Assembly (NCBI GenBank): GCA_947462335.1
Contig: OX381706.1
Coordinates: forward strand, 17,522,784 to 17,586,783
Reading direction: 5' to 3'
Source: Harmothoe impar
Taxonomy: Eukaryota > Annelida > Polychaeta > Phyllodocida > Polynoidae
Length of the DNA stretch: 64,000 nucleotides
Below are positions 26,153 to 37,007 of this stretch, piece after piece; within the stretch, counting starts at the first letter, position 1, and every line of letters starts with the position of its first letter. A model generated the notes under the pieces. It saw only the letters and a list, made by a program, of their open reading frames with translations. It did not search any database and was not told the DNA's origin. A program made the position numbers and the translations under genes.

Positions 26153-26387
26153 GTGGTCATTTTAAATCAACAAGGGGGTGGTGGATTAGGTGGGGGGGGA
26201 GGGGGGCAAAGGTAATTTGAGGGGGGGGGTTAAAAAGATGTTATCTCTTTTCAGTGAGAAAGCCCTAGCACTACTATAGTTCAAGATCCAAAATATTTTC
26301 AACCTTCTCGAGGGGCGTCGGGAAAGTATTTTGCATGCTAGTTCGAAAATTCACTACAACCCCCAGGTTGTTAATTAATGACCACTC
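26153..26387. mobile_element. GTGGTCATT-ended MITE, copy 1
   Basis: The left end TGGTGGTCATTTTAAATCAA, followed by a G-rich stretch, pairs with the right end, which reads on the minus strand as GAGTGGTCATTAATTAACAA and then a G-rich stretch. The same family occurs at 55124-55434. The interior is G-rich on the left. No ORF; superfamily unassigned. Confidence 0.6.
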
Positions 26388-26866
26388 CCTAAGAGGCAGG
26401 ATGCTGACAATTCACTATGCTTAAGGATGTGTCCCTGGTTACCCTACATTGTCTTTATTGAGATCATGAGAGGTTGAAGATTTCATGGTAATGAGCATAC
26501 ATGTCAGAAAAAATTCTCACAAGGCCAAATCTCACAGCTACTGTGCATGGGCAAATTTCGCTTTATTCTGAGCTGGCATTTTCCCAGGGGCACTGTACAC
26601 ATTGATATTTTGTTCATTGCATAAAACTGGATGAGATCTACAATTCACCTCTACAACCAATATTACTTGAAATTAGACCAAGAAAACCAAACCTATTTTT
26701 AAGCAAGATGGCTACTTTAAGCCGTCAACTAAAATGGCCACAAGTCATGCATGTCAGCTTAGCCTTTTATCTAAATGCAAATATTGGCATGTATGTAAAC
26801 TTTATATAGCCATTATGTCCATAAGAGTAGCCTGATAATGGCTCGTTTAATTGGTACATAAGATAA
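26388..26866. other. Non-coding stretch
   Basis: No gene seen. 26790-26866 resembles 22450-22530 (shared 'tagccattatgtc' and 'ataagata'). Confidence 0.4.
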
Positions 26867-27085
26867 GGCCAAAAAGAAAAATGTTTGTTTCTGGTAACAT
26901 GGCAGGAAAATGTAGGGTCGATGGGTCGGATTTTTAACCTTTTTTTTTAAACATGAAAGTACTAGCCAGCCTCCCTAAAGCCCCTAAAACTGACCAGAGA
27001 AAGGGTAAAAATGTGAAAGTTTCTTCAAAATTACATTAAGAAAATGTAGGGTCGGCCTTGTTTTGATAGGGTCGCTCGGGTGCCC
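26867..27085. mobile_element. Harbinger-like MITE (family of 48622), right end missing
   Basis: It starts TAA-GGCCAAAAAG and then TGTTTGTTTCTGGTAACATGG, matching the left end of the element at 48622. The interior 'tagggtcg' phrases also match. The right inverted repeat is lost at about 27085, so the copy is truncated. Confidence 0.6.
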
Positions 27086-27500
27086 TAATTGTGATATCTA
27101 GCATCTACTGTACACCTACAAAAATGGCAACCGACTTTTCACAGTGCATGCAGGCCTGCATTAAGATTGTCACTTTACCTAGGTCGTCAGGCTTAATTGG
27201 TGCGTTTAGGTCGCCATGCTTCATAGATATTATGATAATTTTTGACAAAGGCCAAAGGGGGGCTTACTATCGTTATGAAACTGTAGTACACTGCTCTAGG
27301 GGTATAGAGCAGTACTGTTGTCCATCAACAACAGTACTGTTTGCAGTCTTTAGACTTATTTACCCTTCAAGACTACCTTTTCCAAAATTAATGATCAGAC
27401 CTGGTACGATTCATTACCCCTATGTTATTACAATGTGTCATTTCACACATGTTCGCTGTTTATTGGGGTACCGGTCTATTGGCGACTGTGAGTCATAATC
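27086..27500. other. Non-coding stretch with short hairpin
   Basis: 27309-27342 can pair: CAGTACTGTTG and CAACAGTACTG. The open frame of 135 codons (27091-27498) begins at the ragged end of the MITE, contains the hairpin and shows no domain, so I do not call it a gene. Confidence 0.4.
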
Positions 27501-27840
27501 CCCCGTATCACACCCCGATAGCCGTAAACCTCTGTAGACAGTCTTGAAGGACGATGTGGCAATTACCACCAACCGTTGTGGTGTTTATCATTCAGAAGGA
27601 TGTCAGGTGGTTATGTGTTAAAGAACCCCTATTATCGCCCATGCTCAGCTGGCCCTAATTGCCCTGAGGACTATTTCTTGGGAGGAGGATCAATTGGCGG
27701 TTACAGGTGCTTTGTGTAATTAGAAAGTTAATTAATGTCGCGCATGACAAAGCAATGATTGCCGCCGGCATTAGCCCGCTCAGGTTTACGATAAAATAGC
27801 GCGGTGGGATCTGTGAACAACACTGGGTACCATCAAAGAG
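27500..27840. promoter_or_regulatory. Candidate regulatory or conserved non-coding block
   Basis: This block has higher complexity and GC content than its surroundings. It packs transcription-factor-like words: CCACAACGG/CCGTTGTGG (27570s), CAGCTG (27655), TAATTAG and TTAATTAATG (27717-27736), ACAAAG (27747) and GCCGCCGGC (27760s). No frame is open. This is inference only; sequence conservation would decide. Confidence 0.25.
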
Positions 27841-27851
27841 GTCATTGAACT

Positions 27852-28176
27852 CTTTAAGTGAGGCATAATGCCTAAATGCATCATGGCCTTGGCGTCATGA
27901 TGCATGAATGCAGCCCTGGCAAATTGTGAGATTGTAAGATTGTAAATTTTTTTATTCAAGCAATAACCACGATTTTACACTGCGAAATTCGTATGTTGAA
28001 AGTATGTTGAATAACTCCCCAGTGCTGCATTCAAGCATCATTGCGTTGAGACACTCCCAAATGGTTGCTATGGTGCACCAATGTAGCTCTGGCGAATTAC
28101 TCACCGGTTGCATTGGTGCATCACGGTCACGAATGTCATCTTTTAACAACATGCCATCCTTAAACTTAAAGGGTTA
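27852..28176. mobile_element. TTAA-family (piggyBac-like) MITE, copy 3, with an insertion
   Basis: The ends are CTTTAAGTGAGGCATAATGC on the left and GCCATCCTTAAACTTAAAGGG on the right. The internal series matches the other copies but is split: 'cagccctggcaa' and 'ataactccccagtgctgca' are separated by about 88 bp (27923-28010) absent from the siblings. That insert contains the tandem phrase TTGTGAGATTGTAAGATTG and the phrase GTATGTTGAAAGTATGTTGAA. Confidence 0.6.
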
Positions 28177-29965
28177 GGAGGATGATAATTTATTGTGCCA
28201 TGCCTCAAAGATGAGGGAAATATTCAAACCAATAGGTTAATTCGTTCATTCATTTGTTCGTTCATTTTTCAAATAACAGTGCGAATCATTTAGTATACAT
28301 GACAACATGATCAAGAAGCAAACGCACGATAATAATTACATGAAAATATATTAGTAGTAGAGCTCAGAGAGAAGAGAACAATTTCTTTTTATAGTTTACA
28401 TTTGTTCTTAAAAGTTCTCTGCATTCCGTAATGTTACATCCAATGTTTTTATTGTGACCTGAATCAAGGTAATCGTTTTACAAGCATACTCCAAGTTTTT
28501 GAAATGTCCTCAAGTAGTACATCCATACACTTTGATATTCATAGTCGCATCCTTGAGATTTTAATTCCAGGATATTTAATATGAAGGGCTGGGGTGTCAA
28601 TTGGCAATTTAAAGAAGTCAATCAAACAGATGACACCGGCAGATGACATCAGACCTGAATGTCTAAAATAATCTTATTTCTCTAGGTTGTACGATTGATG
28701 CATGTACACAGTGCCCTCCACAAGTGTCATAGCGGTTCCTACAAGCCAGTGATCCACGTAAAGGATGAACGGACACGAGTTGCGAAGGCCCATTTTCCAT
28801 TAGTCGATTTGGACGTCCTACTGACAGATAAACAAACAAAAAACCTGCACCTGGGAGCCATTGGCAGACCCATCGGCTGATGGGTCTGCCGACGGTTGAC
28901 CTATTCTACAAGCCTGCATATTGCTGATTTCTCCTTATCTATACCGATGAACCTGTCGACAGCCGCATGGTTCGATCAGTCAGGTCGTGGAAAACGCACC
29001 TTAATGGTCCAAACTTGAGAAAAAAGACCTTGGAGGGGAGGCTAACTTGGGATGGTCTGAGCCTTAGGCATGGATGCTGTCAACAGCTGACCATTTTGAA
29101 TCAGATTCAGAGGTACAGATACTCGTCCAGGGCCTAATGCAGGGAGTGGATGATTGGGGCTGCCTACAGGGTCTATCTTTCCCGACCCCAAAAAATGTAA
29201 AATGTAAAATGTAAAGTGCAAAGATGTACTAATACTGCAGCCTGTCCATATGAATGACTTGTTCTATACTGAAGTTGAGTCTCCGCAACGTGATTTAGTC
29301 CTCAAATGAGTACTCTTCTCACAAACCTAAAGCAAAGAACAATATCATTTTTGTGTTCATGATGGTTCAGACAGAGTAGAGTGCAACATACGATTGGAAG
29401 GCTACATTCTTAGCCGATACATGGCACAATCTAGGTCCCGATTTAGTTCCTAAGAGACCTGTGATGTAGTTATAAACAAACCCTATACATTGTAACTCAA
29501 TGTGATTGCGTTGATGAGTCTGGTCCCACATGGCCTCCCTTTAAACTATAGACCATGGTAGGAAGAGCTAGGACAAGAAAGGGTGACTTTTCATAAAAGT
29601 TTTTGATGAAGCTTTTGATGAAACATTTCTGAAGCGTGAAATAGATAAACATAATCTCAAAATCCTGCATTCTAATTTACACTATCTATAGACAATTGTC
29701 CTGTGAATCTCCTGATGTGAGATGTTCAAAAACATAGCCATTGCAGACAATTTCATGAGAACTCTGCTGAAACATTTTTATCATGAAAAAGCTACCCTTT
29801 CTTGCTCCATTGGTCTATGGGGTATGATCGCATAGTGAGAATTACCCAAATAATTGCGTAGCAGAGCCCTTGCTTTAACTACGGCATCCATCTGTTCATG
29901 ATAGCGTGATGGTAGTTAAAAAGGGGGGGGGGTTGAATCAGGGTTGGGGGTATGCTATCATACTT
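28177..29965. other. Non-coding stretch with small repeats
   Basis: No gene recognised. 28863-28890 is a perfect 12-bp hairpin with a 4-nt loop (GGCAGACCCATC / GATGGGTCTGCC). 29193-29220 is a short tandem of AAATGTA. A G9 tract lies near 29923. Confidence 0.4.
28863..28890. repeat. Perfect 12-bp hairpin
   Basis: GGCAGACCCATC and GATGGGTCTGCC are separated by GGCT. No T-run follows, so a terminator-like role is not indicated. Confidence 0.8.
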
Positions 29966-30222
29966 GAGGGCTGTTACAATACAAAATGTACGTTACGTTA
30001 GTGTTTAAAAATTGACGTTGATATTAGCGAATATTTCAGATCTATGCTTATTTAGGCTAATTTACACATTTACTAATTAACACATTAGCTGGAAATGTGG
30101 TGTGAAAAAATAGAATCCATAACATTTTAAAATGTCCATAATGCAAAGAAATCTTTAACGTCAATTTTGTTTTGTAACCCCCTTGAACAACTACGTAAAA
30201 AGATTGTTTTGTAACACCCTCT
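29966..30222. mobile_element. GGGCTGTTACA-ended element, copy 1
   Basis: The left end GAGGGCTGTTACAATACAAA mirrors the right end TTGTTTTGTAACACCCTC. The interior 'gtggtgtgaaaaaa', 'ccataac', 'tgtccataatg' and 'ttttgtaac.ccccttga' is shared in the same order with the adjacent copy. Confidence 0.6.
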
Positions 30223-30248
30223 TTTTAGGTTGTGTTTATTAAGAGCCC

Positions 30249-30500
30249 CCAGGGGGCTGTTACAGAACAAAGTTAGATTACGGAACGTAAAATTTATGCT
30301 GTTGTCTTCAGATTTAGGCAAATTTAGGCAAATTATTTTTTTCACACACCCTGGGAAGGTGGTGTGAAAAAAATAATCCTATAACGTTAAAAAAAACGTC
30401 CATAATGTAAAAAGAAAATAATAATAATAATGAAAATTTAGTTTTGTAACACCCCCCTTGAGCAACAGCGTAAAAGAGATTATTTTATAACAGCCCCCAG
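30249..30500. mobile_element. GGGGGCTGTTACA-ended element, copy 2
   Basis: The left end CCAGGGGGCTGTTACAGAAC mirrors the right end TTATAACAGCCCCCAG. It lies directly beside copy 1 in the same orientation at about 262-bp spacing. The right arm carries two nested copies of the terminal word (TTTTGTAACACCCCCC and TTATAACAGCCCCC). CAGGGG ends would suit hAT, but I find no clear 8-bp duplication. Confidence 0.65.
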
Positions 30501-31339
30501 CAGACTGACGAAGCCATGCCAACCTCAGCAGGTGAAATCACAAGTTTGGAAACCAATACGTAAATTGCCATGGTTCGGGCATATCGTGGACCCCGTAAAC
30601 ACCATAATTGTCCACCTCACGTTACAATCATGATACCCCGGTGGGTAATGTGATTATCTGGATATCATGACAAAACAGTAATTGAACCATTTATCATATA
30701 TATAGAACTGTGGTTTCGTGCGCTGGTCATGATGATGAAGGTAAATGTGGCTACAATAATATGCTAGTATGCTTTGTTCGGAGGGTGATATCATGTTGAT
30801 GATTAACATAATACTTTTAGGTCTATCAGACAGGTCAGTAATGGGAGTTAATATTGAAATGGTCTCTCTCTATATATAAGAAGAAGCATCCTAAATTATA
30901 TGATGCCATCTTTATCTTCCTCCCCCCCCCCTCATAGTAAAATTACTATGGTTGACTATTTTTGTAAGTCTCCAAACACTAGAAATAATGAAATGGAGGT
31001 GCTTTGAATAATTGTGCAAAACTAATATACATAATTCATTGTAAGTATCAACTTTCTCTGTAATTCCATTGAAACAGATGCATTTGTCAGTACTTTAATA
31101 TGTCGTGATTGCAAAATAAACACCTGTCAAACTGGAATTAGATTGGTTTGAGTCTCAACATGCTTCAGTCCACCAAACTTATCTATATTAGATATCATTT
31201 CAATCCCCAACAGATTCTGGGTCCAGACCTGAATCCAACTGCATGAATTAGCACACATTATCCACCCATGGATGAAACTGGCCGTAGGCAGACAGCGAGA
31301 CAACCGACTACAACGGGCGGCTCCAACTTTTGCTACAGA
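30501..31339. other. Non-coding stretch
   Basis: No gene recognised; the minus-strand frame at 31127-31345 (72 codons) is unsupported. Confidence 0.4.
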
Positions 31340-31620
31340 TTGCACTCAACGTACACAGATGTATCCTGTCAGGTTAGTCAAACTGACTAACTCAACTTAG
31401 ACTTTTCATTTTTATGCGTATTAGGGTCACTCATCCTGACAAAGGCATTAGTTTTACCTTAGTCATTTTTGAATATCAGTTGGTTAATTTGACTGATGAA
31501 GGATGCATACCCCTATGACGAACCTGGGATAACCACTACTGACTAACCTCTTAAACTTGTAGATTTTCAGTGTTCAAGCTTGAAAATCATCTGCTGGGAT
31601 TCCTGGGATAGAGCCTCTAA
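31340..31620. repeat. Dispersed repeat, copy 2
   Basis: Carries 'gttagtcaaactgactaac', 'tagtcatttttgaatatca', 'aacctgggataaccact.ctgac' and 'ctgggatagagcc', matching 49530-49880 and partly 17395-17520. No terminal structure is seen. Confidence 0.45.
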
Positions 31621-31921
31621 CACCGCATAGCTAGCATCCGCCGTGATACATCCTAATCCGTCATGACAGCCATGACATTAGGCCCCTGAAGATAACTAAT
31701 CTAATGAGGTGAGAACCAATTTCAATTATCTCACGGACCACGTGTCAATTTTAAAGGCCTTTCCTAGTGTATGCAGTCCTAGCAATAATAATAAAGATAC
31801 ATGTATTGACCAGGAGTCTACAGCCAAATTAAGGAAATGGTTCCCTCAAGGAAAAGGGTCAATTATAAAGTTAAGATGGTGAGTTTTGTGGACTACTTTA
31901 ATCTCATTAATCTCATCCACT

Positions 31922-31935
31922 CCCCCCCCCCCCCC
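31922..31935 (+). repeat. C14 homopolymer
   Basis: Fourteen consecutive C in an otherwise ordinary context. Confidence 0.95.
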
Positions 31936-31980
31936 ACCCACATGCCCGCTGTTGTTATAAAAGGTGACCTTGTTATATAT

Positions 31981-32080
31981 TGCACTGTAAATAGTTAGTG
32001 TAGGTTCAAAGTAGAATCTACTGTAGAATGGATTTACAGTAGAATCTATGGTAGAATCTATTGTATACCTAAAAAAATGT
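31981..32080. mobile_element. Single end of an element family also found at 57764-58741
   Basis: TGCACTGTAAATAGTTAGTG, then TAGGTTCAAAGTAGAATCTACTG, matches the reverse complement of the right end at 58690-58741 (CACTGCAAATAGTTAGTGTAGG and GTAGAATCTACTGTAGA). Several degenerate copies of TAGAATCTACTG follow. Only one end is visible here, so it is a fragment or a solo end. Confidence 0.5.
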
Positions 32081-32100
32081 CTATAAACTTTTCATAGTGT

Positions 32101-32300
32101 GTGTCTTATTCCAGCATACCACCTGTTTACAGGGATGTGTGTGGGCACGCATTATGTGATATGTGCGTCAGTCTCCGGAAATGGCCCAATTGTAGCACGA
32201 CCACGCATGTCACGATAACTAACCTGCTAATGATGAGTTCCCTAATGACAACATACGTTCAGGCGGCCTTAAAGGCGACAGCATAAAGATAAAAGCAGTT
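32101..32300. other. Non-coding stretch
   Basis: Slightly GC-richer sequence; a 61-codon frame (32101-32286) shows no family features. Confidence 0.3.
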
Positions 32301-33146
32301 GAAGAGTTTGGATGCAAAACGACATAAGCACCAAAATACAAAAACGGGAAAAAACTGGTTTTAGCCATAGCCTGGGGCAAGATAAAAAAAATTGTGGAAA
32401 TTTTTTCTTAAAATATGTCCTCAACTAGTAGATATAGCCTGCCTAAAATGCAGTTTTTTTGCAAAACGACATAAATCCAAAAGCGTTTTTTTGCAAAACG
32501 ACATAAATCCACCTTACTAAACATTGTTTCTGCATGTATGGCTCTCAATTCCTGCATGTGAAATGTCTTAGATAAACATTATTACATTATGATGTTGCTC
32601 TCTACTGCTAAAAGTATTATCTCAAAACGAAATGAGCACTCTTACTTCAAAGAAATGTGAAAAATGGACACAAAAGTGACATTTTATGATCATGTGGATT
32701 TATGTCGTTTTGCAAAAAAACTGTTTTGGGATTTATGTCGTTTTGCAAAAAAACAAAATTGGGCATATATTTAAATCAAAGAAATATAATGCAAGGATCT
32801 TTAATGATCACATGTTGGTGTTTCATTGATGTCCTACTCAACCCAGAAACATAAAAAAATGAAAAAATAAATGCCTGGTACCAATTTAGGGGTAAATACA
32901 GAAAAACTGCTTTTGGATTTATGTCGTTTTGCAAAAAAACTGAAAAATCACATTTAATCAGCTATTTTCTCTTTCAATAATAATCAAGGATTTCAAAAAT
33001 CGATTTCTAGATATTTTATTTATTGCCTATTAATCATTAGTGATTGAAAAAAATATTTTCTATTCACCATTTCTTCAAAATTAAAAATGTGCTGTTATCT
33101 CAAAACTCACAAAATGGATTTATGTCGTTTTGCATCCAAACTCTTC
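32301..33146. mobile_element. 846-bp non-autonomous DNA transposon with seven internal motif copies
   Basis: The perfect 27-bp terminal inverted repeats begin GAAGAGTTTGGATGCAAAAC (32301-32327) and are mirrored at 33120-33146. AGTT flanks both sides (32297-32300 and 33147-33150), a likely 4-bp target duplication. The word GCAAAACGACATAA occurs seven times: on the + strand at 32314, 32461 and 32493, and on the minus strand at 32700-32713, 32733-32746, 32919-32932 and 33120-33133. All + copies sit in the left quarter and all minus copies in the right half. Most internal copies extend to about 28 bp, with a T/A-tract before the word and ATCC after. No ORF. The superfamily is unassigned; a 4-bp duplication is shared by several (for example Sola and Chapaev). 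Confidence 0.8.
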
Positions 33147-33150
33147 AGTT

Positions 33151-33780
33151 ATTGTTTTCCTGGCGATCATCGTAATGATCTACTGTTTTACAGCACTACT
33201 TTAACTTTAGGGTGTTGTCGATTTTTGGTATGAATTTTGGTTACCAAGGGGCTCCATATAGCCAATGATGTTCAAAATATTGCAAAAAAATGATCTAGAC
33301 TATTTTTTGTTGAACAAAAAAAATAAGCCACTTGAGGAAATTCTTCTTTGGTGAACACCTGCTATATTTGGAGTGTTAAAAGAACGTTTTTGGGCCTTAA
33401 TTAATGTTATTGCGTATGTTAGTTTCTATGGAGACATGATTTTCATCCTAAATCGATATTTCTAAACTAATTGATAGGAGGCCCCCCGACAAGGTTTTCT
33501 TTGCTGAAAACGAAATATAATACCAATTTAAGATCATAAGCTGTGACATTTGATATTCATCATAATCATGCTAATTCGATAGAGATATCTCTAAAACAAA
33601 GAAAGATTGAACGTATGGGCATTTGAGAATGGATAGTGGCCGCACATATTCAAAAAGCCAGTTCTCAATGACTGGAAGTCGTACCTACTAATAAAATATA
33701 TCACTAGAAAGCTAATGACCTCAAATTTATAATTGAGTTTTACCTTGGAGGACCCTTTCCTCTCGACTGCAAATAATTTC
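33151..33780. other. Non-coding stretch
   Basis: AT-rich, no gene or structured repeat recognised. Confidence 0.4.
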
Positions 33781-34050
33781 ATTTTATTCTTGCTGCATTC
33801 TACATACGTCTTTTTGCTGGTTCCTACCTAGGTTCCTCCTTGCTGACCCCTACATAGGTTCTTTGTCCTACTAAATGTGAATGACAGCTATGCGGACACT
33901 TATTAGGGGTCTCCATAGGTCCTATTCTGTAGTTTTATAATTCAATATGGTTTGTATATTTAATTAGGTGCAATTAGAGCAAATTCCTTTTTTTATTGAG
34001 AAAAGCGAGATCATAAGTGAGTAAGTGTAGACCTCCAATTGGTGTATATA

Positions 34051-34053
<3 letters not shown>

Positions 34054-34124
<71 letters not shown>
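34054..34124. repeat. TA dinucleotide microsatellite
   Basis: About 71 bp of (TA)n inside duplication unit 1. The minus-strand frame of alternating Tyr-Ile (33964-34278) is a product of this tract. Confidence 0.95.
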
Positions 34125-34130
<6 letters not shown>

Positions 34131-34463
34131 CATCCGGCTTTATTAGGTACTCAATGATAACTGTCTGCGTTGTCCTTTTTATTGTACAGCAGCATTCTCT
34201 TGTGATGGGGGACAAGGCGTTGTTATTTGCTTCCTCTGACATAGTTAATTTCCGTGTCACCTCCTGCAGGTGCCACAAATAGCAGATATGATTCCTAGTT
34301 CTGACCTCTCACTTTCAGGTGGGCAGAATGCCGGGTTCTTTTGAGAGTACAGTATTGGATGACCCCTTGAATGTAAATTTGCATCCCAGATAAGAAAACA
34401 AGTTTCATTTTTGCCTCATGGAAAATAACTTCCCTAAGCTGGAGAGATTTTATAGTTGCCCAG

Positions 34464-34488
34464 TGACCTTTGACCTTGACTTTTGACC
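34464..34488 (-). promoter_or_regulatory. DR1-type nuclear-receptor element plus extra half-sites
   Basis: TGACCTTTGACCT is the reverse complement of the consensus DR1 AGGTCAAAGGTCA bound by HNF4/RXR-type receptors. It is followed by TTGACTTTTGACC, which adds further half-sites. The match is seen; binding is inference. Confidence 0.4.
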
Positions 34489-34931
34489 CCTCCTCCCATC
34501 ACCCAAGGTTACCATGGCAACAATAACCATTTTCATATTCTTTTAACAAAGGCCTCAGGCAACAATTTGATTTTTTGATAGATTAATGGTCTCCTACCAC
34601 TGATTATATGCACAGTAGCACCATTTTTCATTGGCACTATTTAAGACTAAAACATTATGGGGTGAGTACTGGGAAAGTATATATATTTTCGAGGCATAGT
34701 GAAAAAAAGGCAAATTCGCAGGTATCTATGCTGTATTGTAGCATCTAAAGATTTCGTGGATCTTTAATTTTGGCGGATTCCGTGAATTCCGTAAAGATTA
34801 TAATTATACCCAGCAAAATAAAGTATGGCCACGGTCTGTACTCTTACACCTCCAAGGCGATGGACCTCATATAACTATTGTGTTGAATGCAGCAAAGCAA
34901 AGATAATGTGATCCTTGCTGAATTCCACCTA

Positions 34932-35690
34932 GCTTTCTTTGTCAAATAAATCTGAATGAGAGCTATGCCACGGCTATGCGGACACCAATTAGGGGTCCAC
35001 ATAGGTTCTTTGTCCTACTATATACTTTCATAATTCGACGAGGTATATGGATATGTATATGGATACAGATATCGCTGATGAATACCTTAGAGGTGAACAC
35101 CGTGACAGGTAGACATAGCTGTAATACTGCACATAGAGCAATGCTGGTCATTGTATTATGTGCAATATGGCAGACTGCTTTCTTATTGAGATCATATGTG
35201 TAGACCCCCTTGAATTTAAATTTGCATCCCAGATAAGAAAAGAAGTTTAATTTTTGCCTCATGGAAACTAACTTACCTAAGTTTGATAAATTTTATGGTT
35301 GCCCAGTGACCTTTGACATTGACTTTTGACCCCTCCTCCAATCATCCAAGGTTACCATGGCAACAACAACAATTTTTATATTCTTTTAACAAATGCCTCA
35401 GGCAACAATTTGAACCCCAGACTATGATTTTGTAATGGATTTATGGTCTCCAACGACTGATTATATGCACAGTGGCACCGTTTTCCATTGATACTATATC
35501 TAAGACTAAAACCTTATGGGGGTGAGTACTGTGAAAGTATGTATTTTTGAGGCCACAGGTCGTACTCTTACACCTCCACGGCGATGGACCTCATGCATAT
35601 AACTATTGTGTTGAATGCAGCAAAGCAAAGATAATGTCATTGTGATCCTTGCTGTATTCCACATGATTTTATTTCTTCATTCTACATTTA
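34932..35690 (+). repeat. Tandem duplication, unit 2
   Basis: The second copy of the segment at 33782-34931, without the TA microsatellite. The DR1-like word is kept with one change (TGACCTTTGACAT at 35307-35319). ORFs in the two copies are not in register with each other, so the segment is non-coding. Confidence 0.8.
35307..35319 (-). promoter_or_regulatory. DR1-like element in duplication unit 2
   Basis: TGACCTTTGACAT, one base from the unit 1 site, followed by TGACTTTTGACC. Confidence 0.3.
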
Positions 35691-35739
35691 ATTAAAGTCC
35701 ATGCCTACAATAATAGATACATATGGGTGCACCTGACAA

Positions 35740-36060
35740 GCCAGCACTATAGGGAACTAGTCTGGGTCTATGTGAACACACCATCGTCATCCCTGTGGTG
35801 GCCACCAGGTGGCAGGACGGGACTCCTCCAGGTGCCGCAGAGCTGCTTCCTCCTCCTCCTGGGTGGAAAGCTTCCGTGGGAGCGGCCAGCCTCTCTCCTC
35901 CTCCTGTGCTACTCCTCCAGTGTTAGACTGGTATGGTGCAGACCTCTGCTGCTGCTGACCTCCTCCTGCCTCCCTCCTCCTGCTCCTGTCACCACGACCA
36001 GGCAGTGTACTGGAGCACCTCAGGGGATTTACACTGATAACTGATTCACAAAGACGTCTA
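35740..36060 (+). other. GC- and pyrimidine-rich block
   Basis: A CTCCTC/CTGCTG-rich stretch that is much more GC-rich than its surroundings. An open frame on the + strand (35727-36044, 105 codons) translates to a Leu/Ser/Pro-rich low-complexity peptide. I regard it as composition-driven and not a proven exon. It may be the upstream part of the CpG-rich block that follows. Confidence 0.4.
35802..35815 (+). promoter_or_regulatory. CTCF-like motif, forward
   Basis: CCACCAGGTGGCAG fits the bilaterian CTCF core CCASYAGRKGGCRS at every position. Binding is untested. Confidence 0.4.
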
Positions 36061-36419
36061 ACCCTTCATTATTGTAGACATCTATTTGACTCATGTATTT
36101 ATACCTGTTACCAGGGATGATACTTCACAGGATTTCCGCATGATATCTAAACTTTACTTGTGCTCTTCTGGGGAACTTAAAAAGTGGTCAAGTGGAGTTG
36201 CTAAGATCGACCAACTTTTATGCCGCTCTCAGTCTAACTGTATGCTGTCCGCATGGGGCCGAGGCGTCAGCGTACACACATGCGCTAAACCACTCAACTA
36301 CCTGTATTAAGTTGTCCTATAGTGTGTGCCCCACTTTATTAAGCCCAATGCTGACCATAGCCATCGCATGGAGAGAAGCATTGCTCACCCTATAGTGATC
36401 AGTGGATAAAGTCAGTACC

Positions 36420-36839
36420 GTCATCACAGCCCACTACCAACACAGCGCCGCCACCGGTCGGCGCGGGGCCGGCGTCACGGCGCGCCTCCAGTAGGTGACG
36501 GACGGGTAGTACTGATCAGCCAGCCCACAGGAGGAGAAGCCGCCTCACAGCCAGCAGGCCTCCTCCAGTACTACCTACACACAGTCACAACCTCCATGGT
36601 GCAAGCCTGAGCTATTCCTCCTTCTCAGAGACCCTGGAGGATCTCTTTAACCACTCTGGAGGAAATATGGATTAAGAACTTTTTTTTCTGCTGCTTTTGT
36701 ATTGTTCCTTTTGTGGGGACATTATAAGGAACTGAGTTGTGCTGAGTGAGATATTGTGCCCTGATCACTTAACATCTGGAGTACAAGACGAGTTTCTGCC
36801 CTTTTGGAGAGTATTGTGTCAGTTAACCCCCAACACAAG
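36420..36839 (+). promoter_or_regulatory. CpG-dense candidate promoter and 5' non-coding exon
   Basis: 36435-36500 contains more than ten CpG in about 60 bp (words such as GGCGCGGGGCCGGCG and GGCGCGCC) within an AT-rich, CpG-poor window. The GC-rich part runs to about 36600, and the sequence then continues to CACAAG|GTAAGC, a good splice donor with the GT at 36840-36841. Short ATGs within are closed at once (for example ATGGATTAA near 36668), which fits a 5' UTR. The model is a first non-coding exon of a + strand gene whose next exon lies downstream, perhaps outside the window. The CpG cluster and donor are seen; the exon is inferred. Confidence 0.35.
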
Positions 36840-36841
36840 GT

Positions 36842-37007
36842 AAGCTATAGTCCACTTATAATTCTCATCATATTTGACAATTTCTTTCAGGATATATACA
36901 GAGGGATACACGTAGATCTTTTGTTTTATGTTGCTTCTAGTAAAGTCAAAGTGGAGTTCATTGAGTTCTCAATCTATTCAATTACCCTTTATAACACCCT
37001 CAGAAAA
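36842..37007. other. Non-coding stretch
   Basis: AT-rich sequence after the putative donor; no feature. Confidence 0.3.

Larger units (their letters stand above)
33782..34931 (+). repeat. Tandem duplication, unit 1
   Basis: Collinear with 34932-35690. Shared phrases include 'gctatgcggacac..attaggggt', 'ataggttctttgtccta', 'aaatttgcatcccagataag', 'tttttgcctcatggaaa', 'ggttaccatggcaacaa', 'tgattatatgcacagt', 'gtactcttacacctcca' and 'gaatgcagcaaagcaaagat'. Unit 1 also carries a TA microsatellite and the 'gtgagtaagtgtagac' segment missing from unit 2. Similarity is about 80-85% by eye. Confidence 0.8.

Noticed and set aside
27091..27498. 135-codon ORF with several cysteines
   Set aside because: Starts at the truncated edge of a MITE and spans a hairpin; no spacing pattern typical of a cysteine-rich family.
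33964..34278. ORF with a Tyr-Ile repeat
   Set aside because: Translation of a (TA)n microsatellite.
35727..36044. Leu/Ser/Pro-rich 105-codon ORF that could be read as a signal-like peptide
   Set aside because: CTCCTC/CTGCTG composition explains it; no conserved motif and the start lacks support. Kept only as a GC-rich block.
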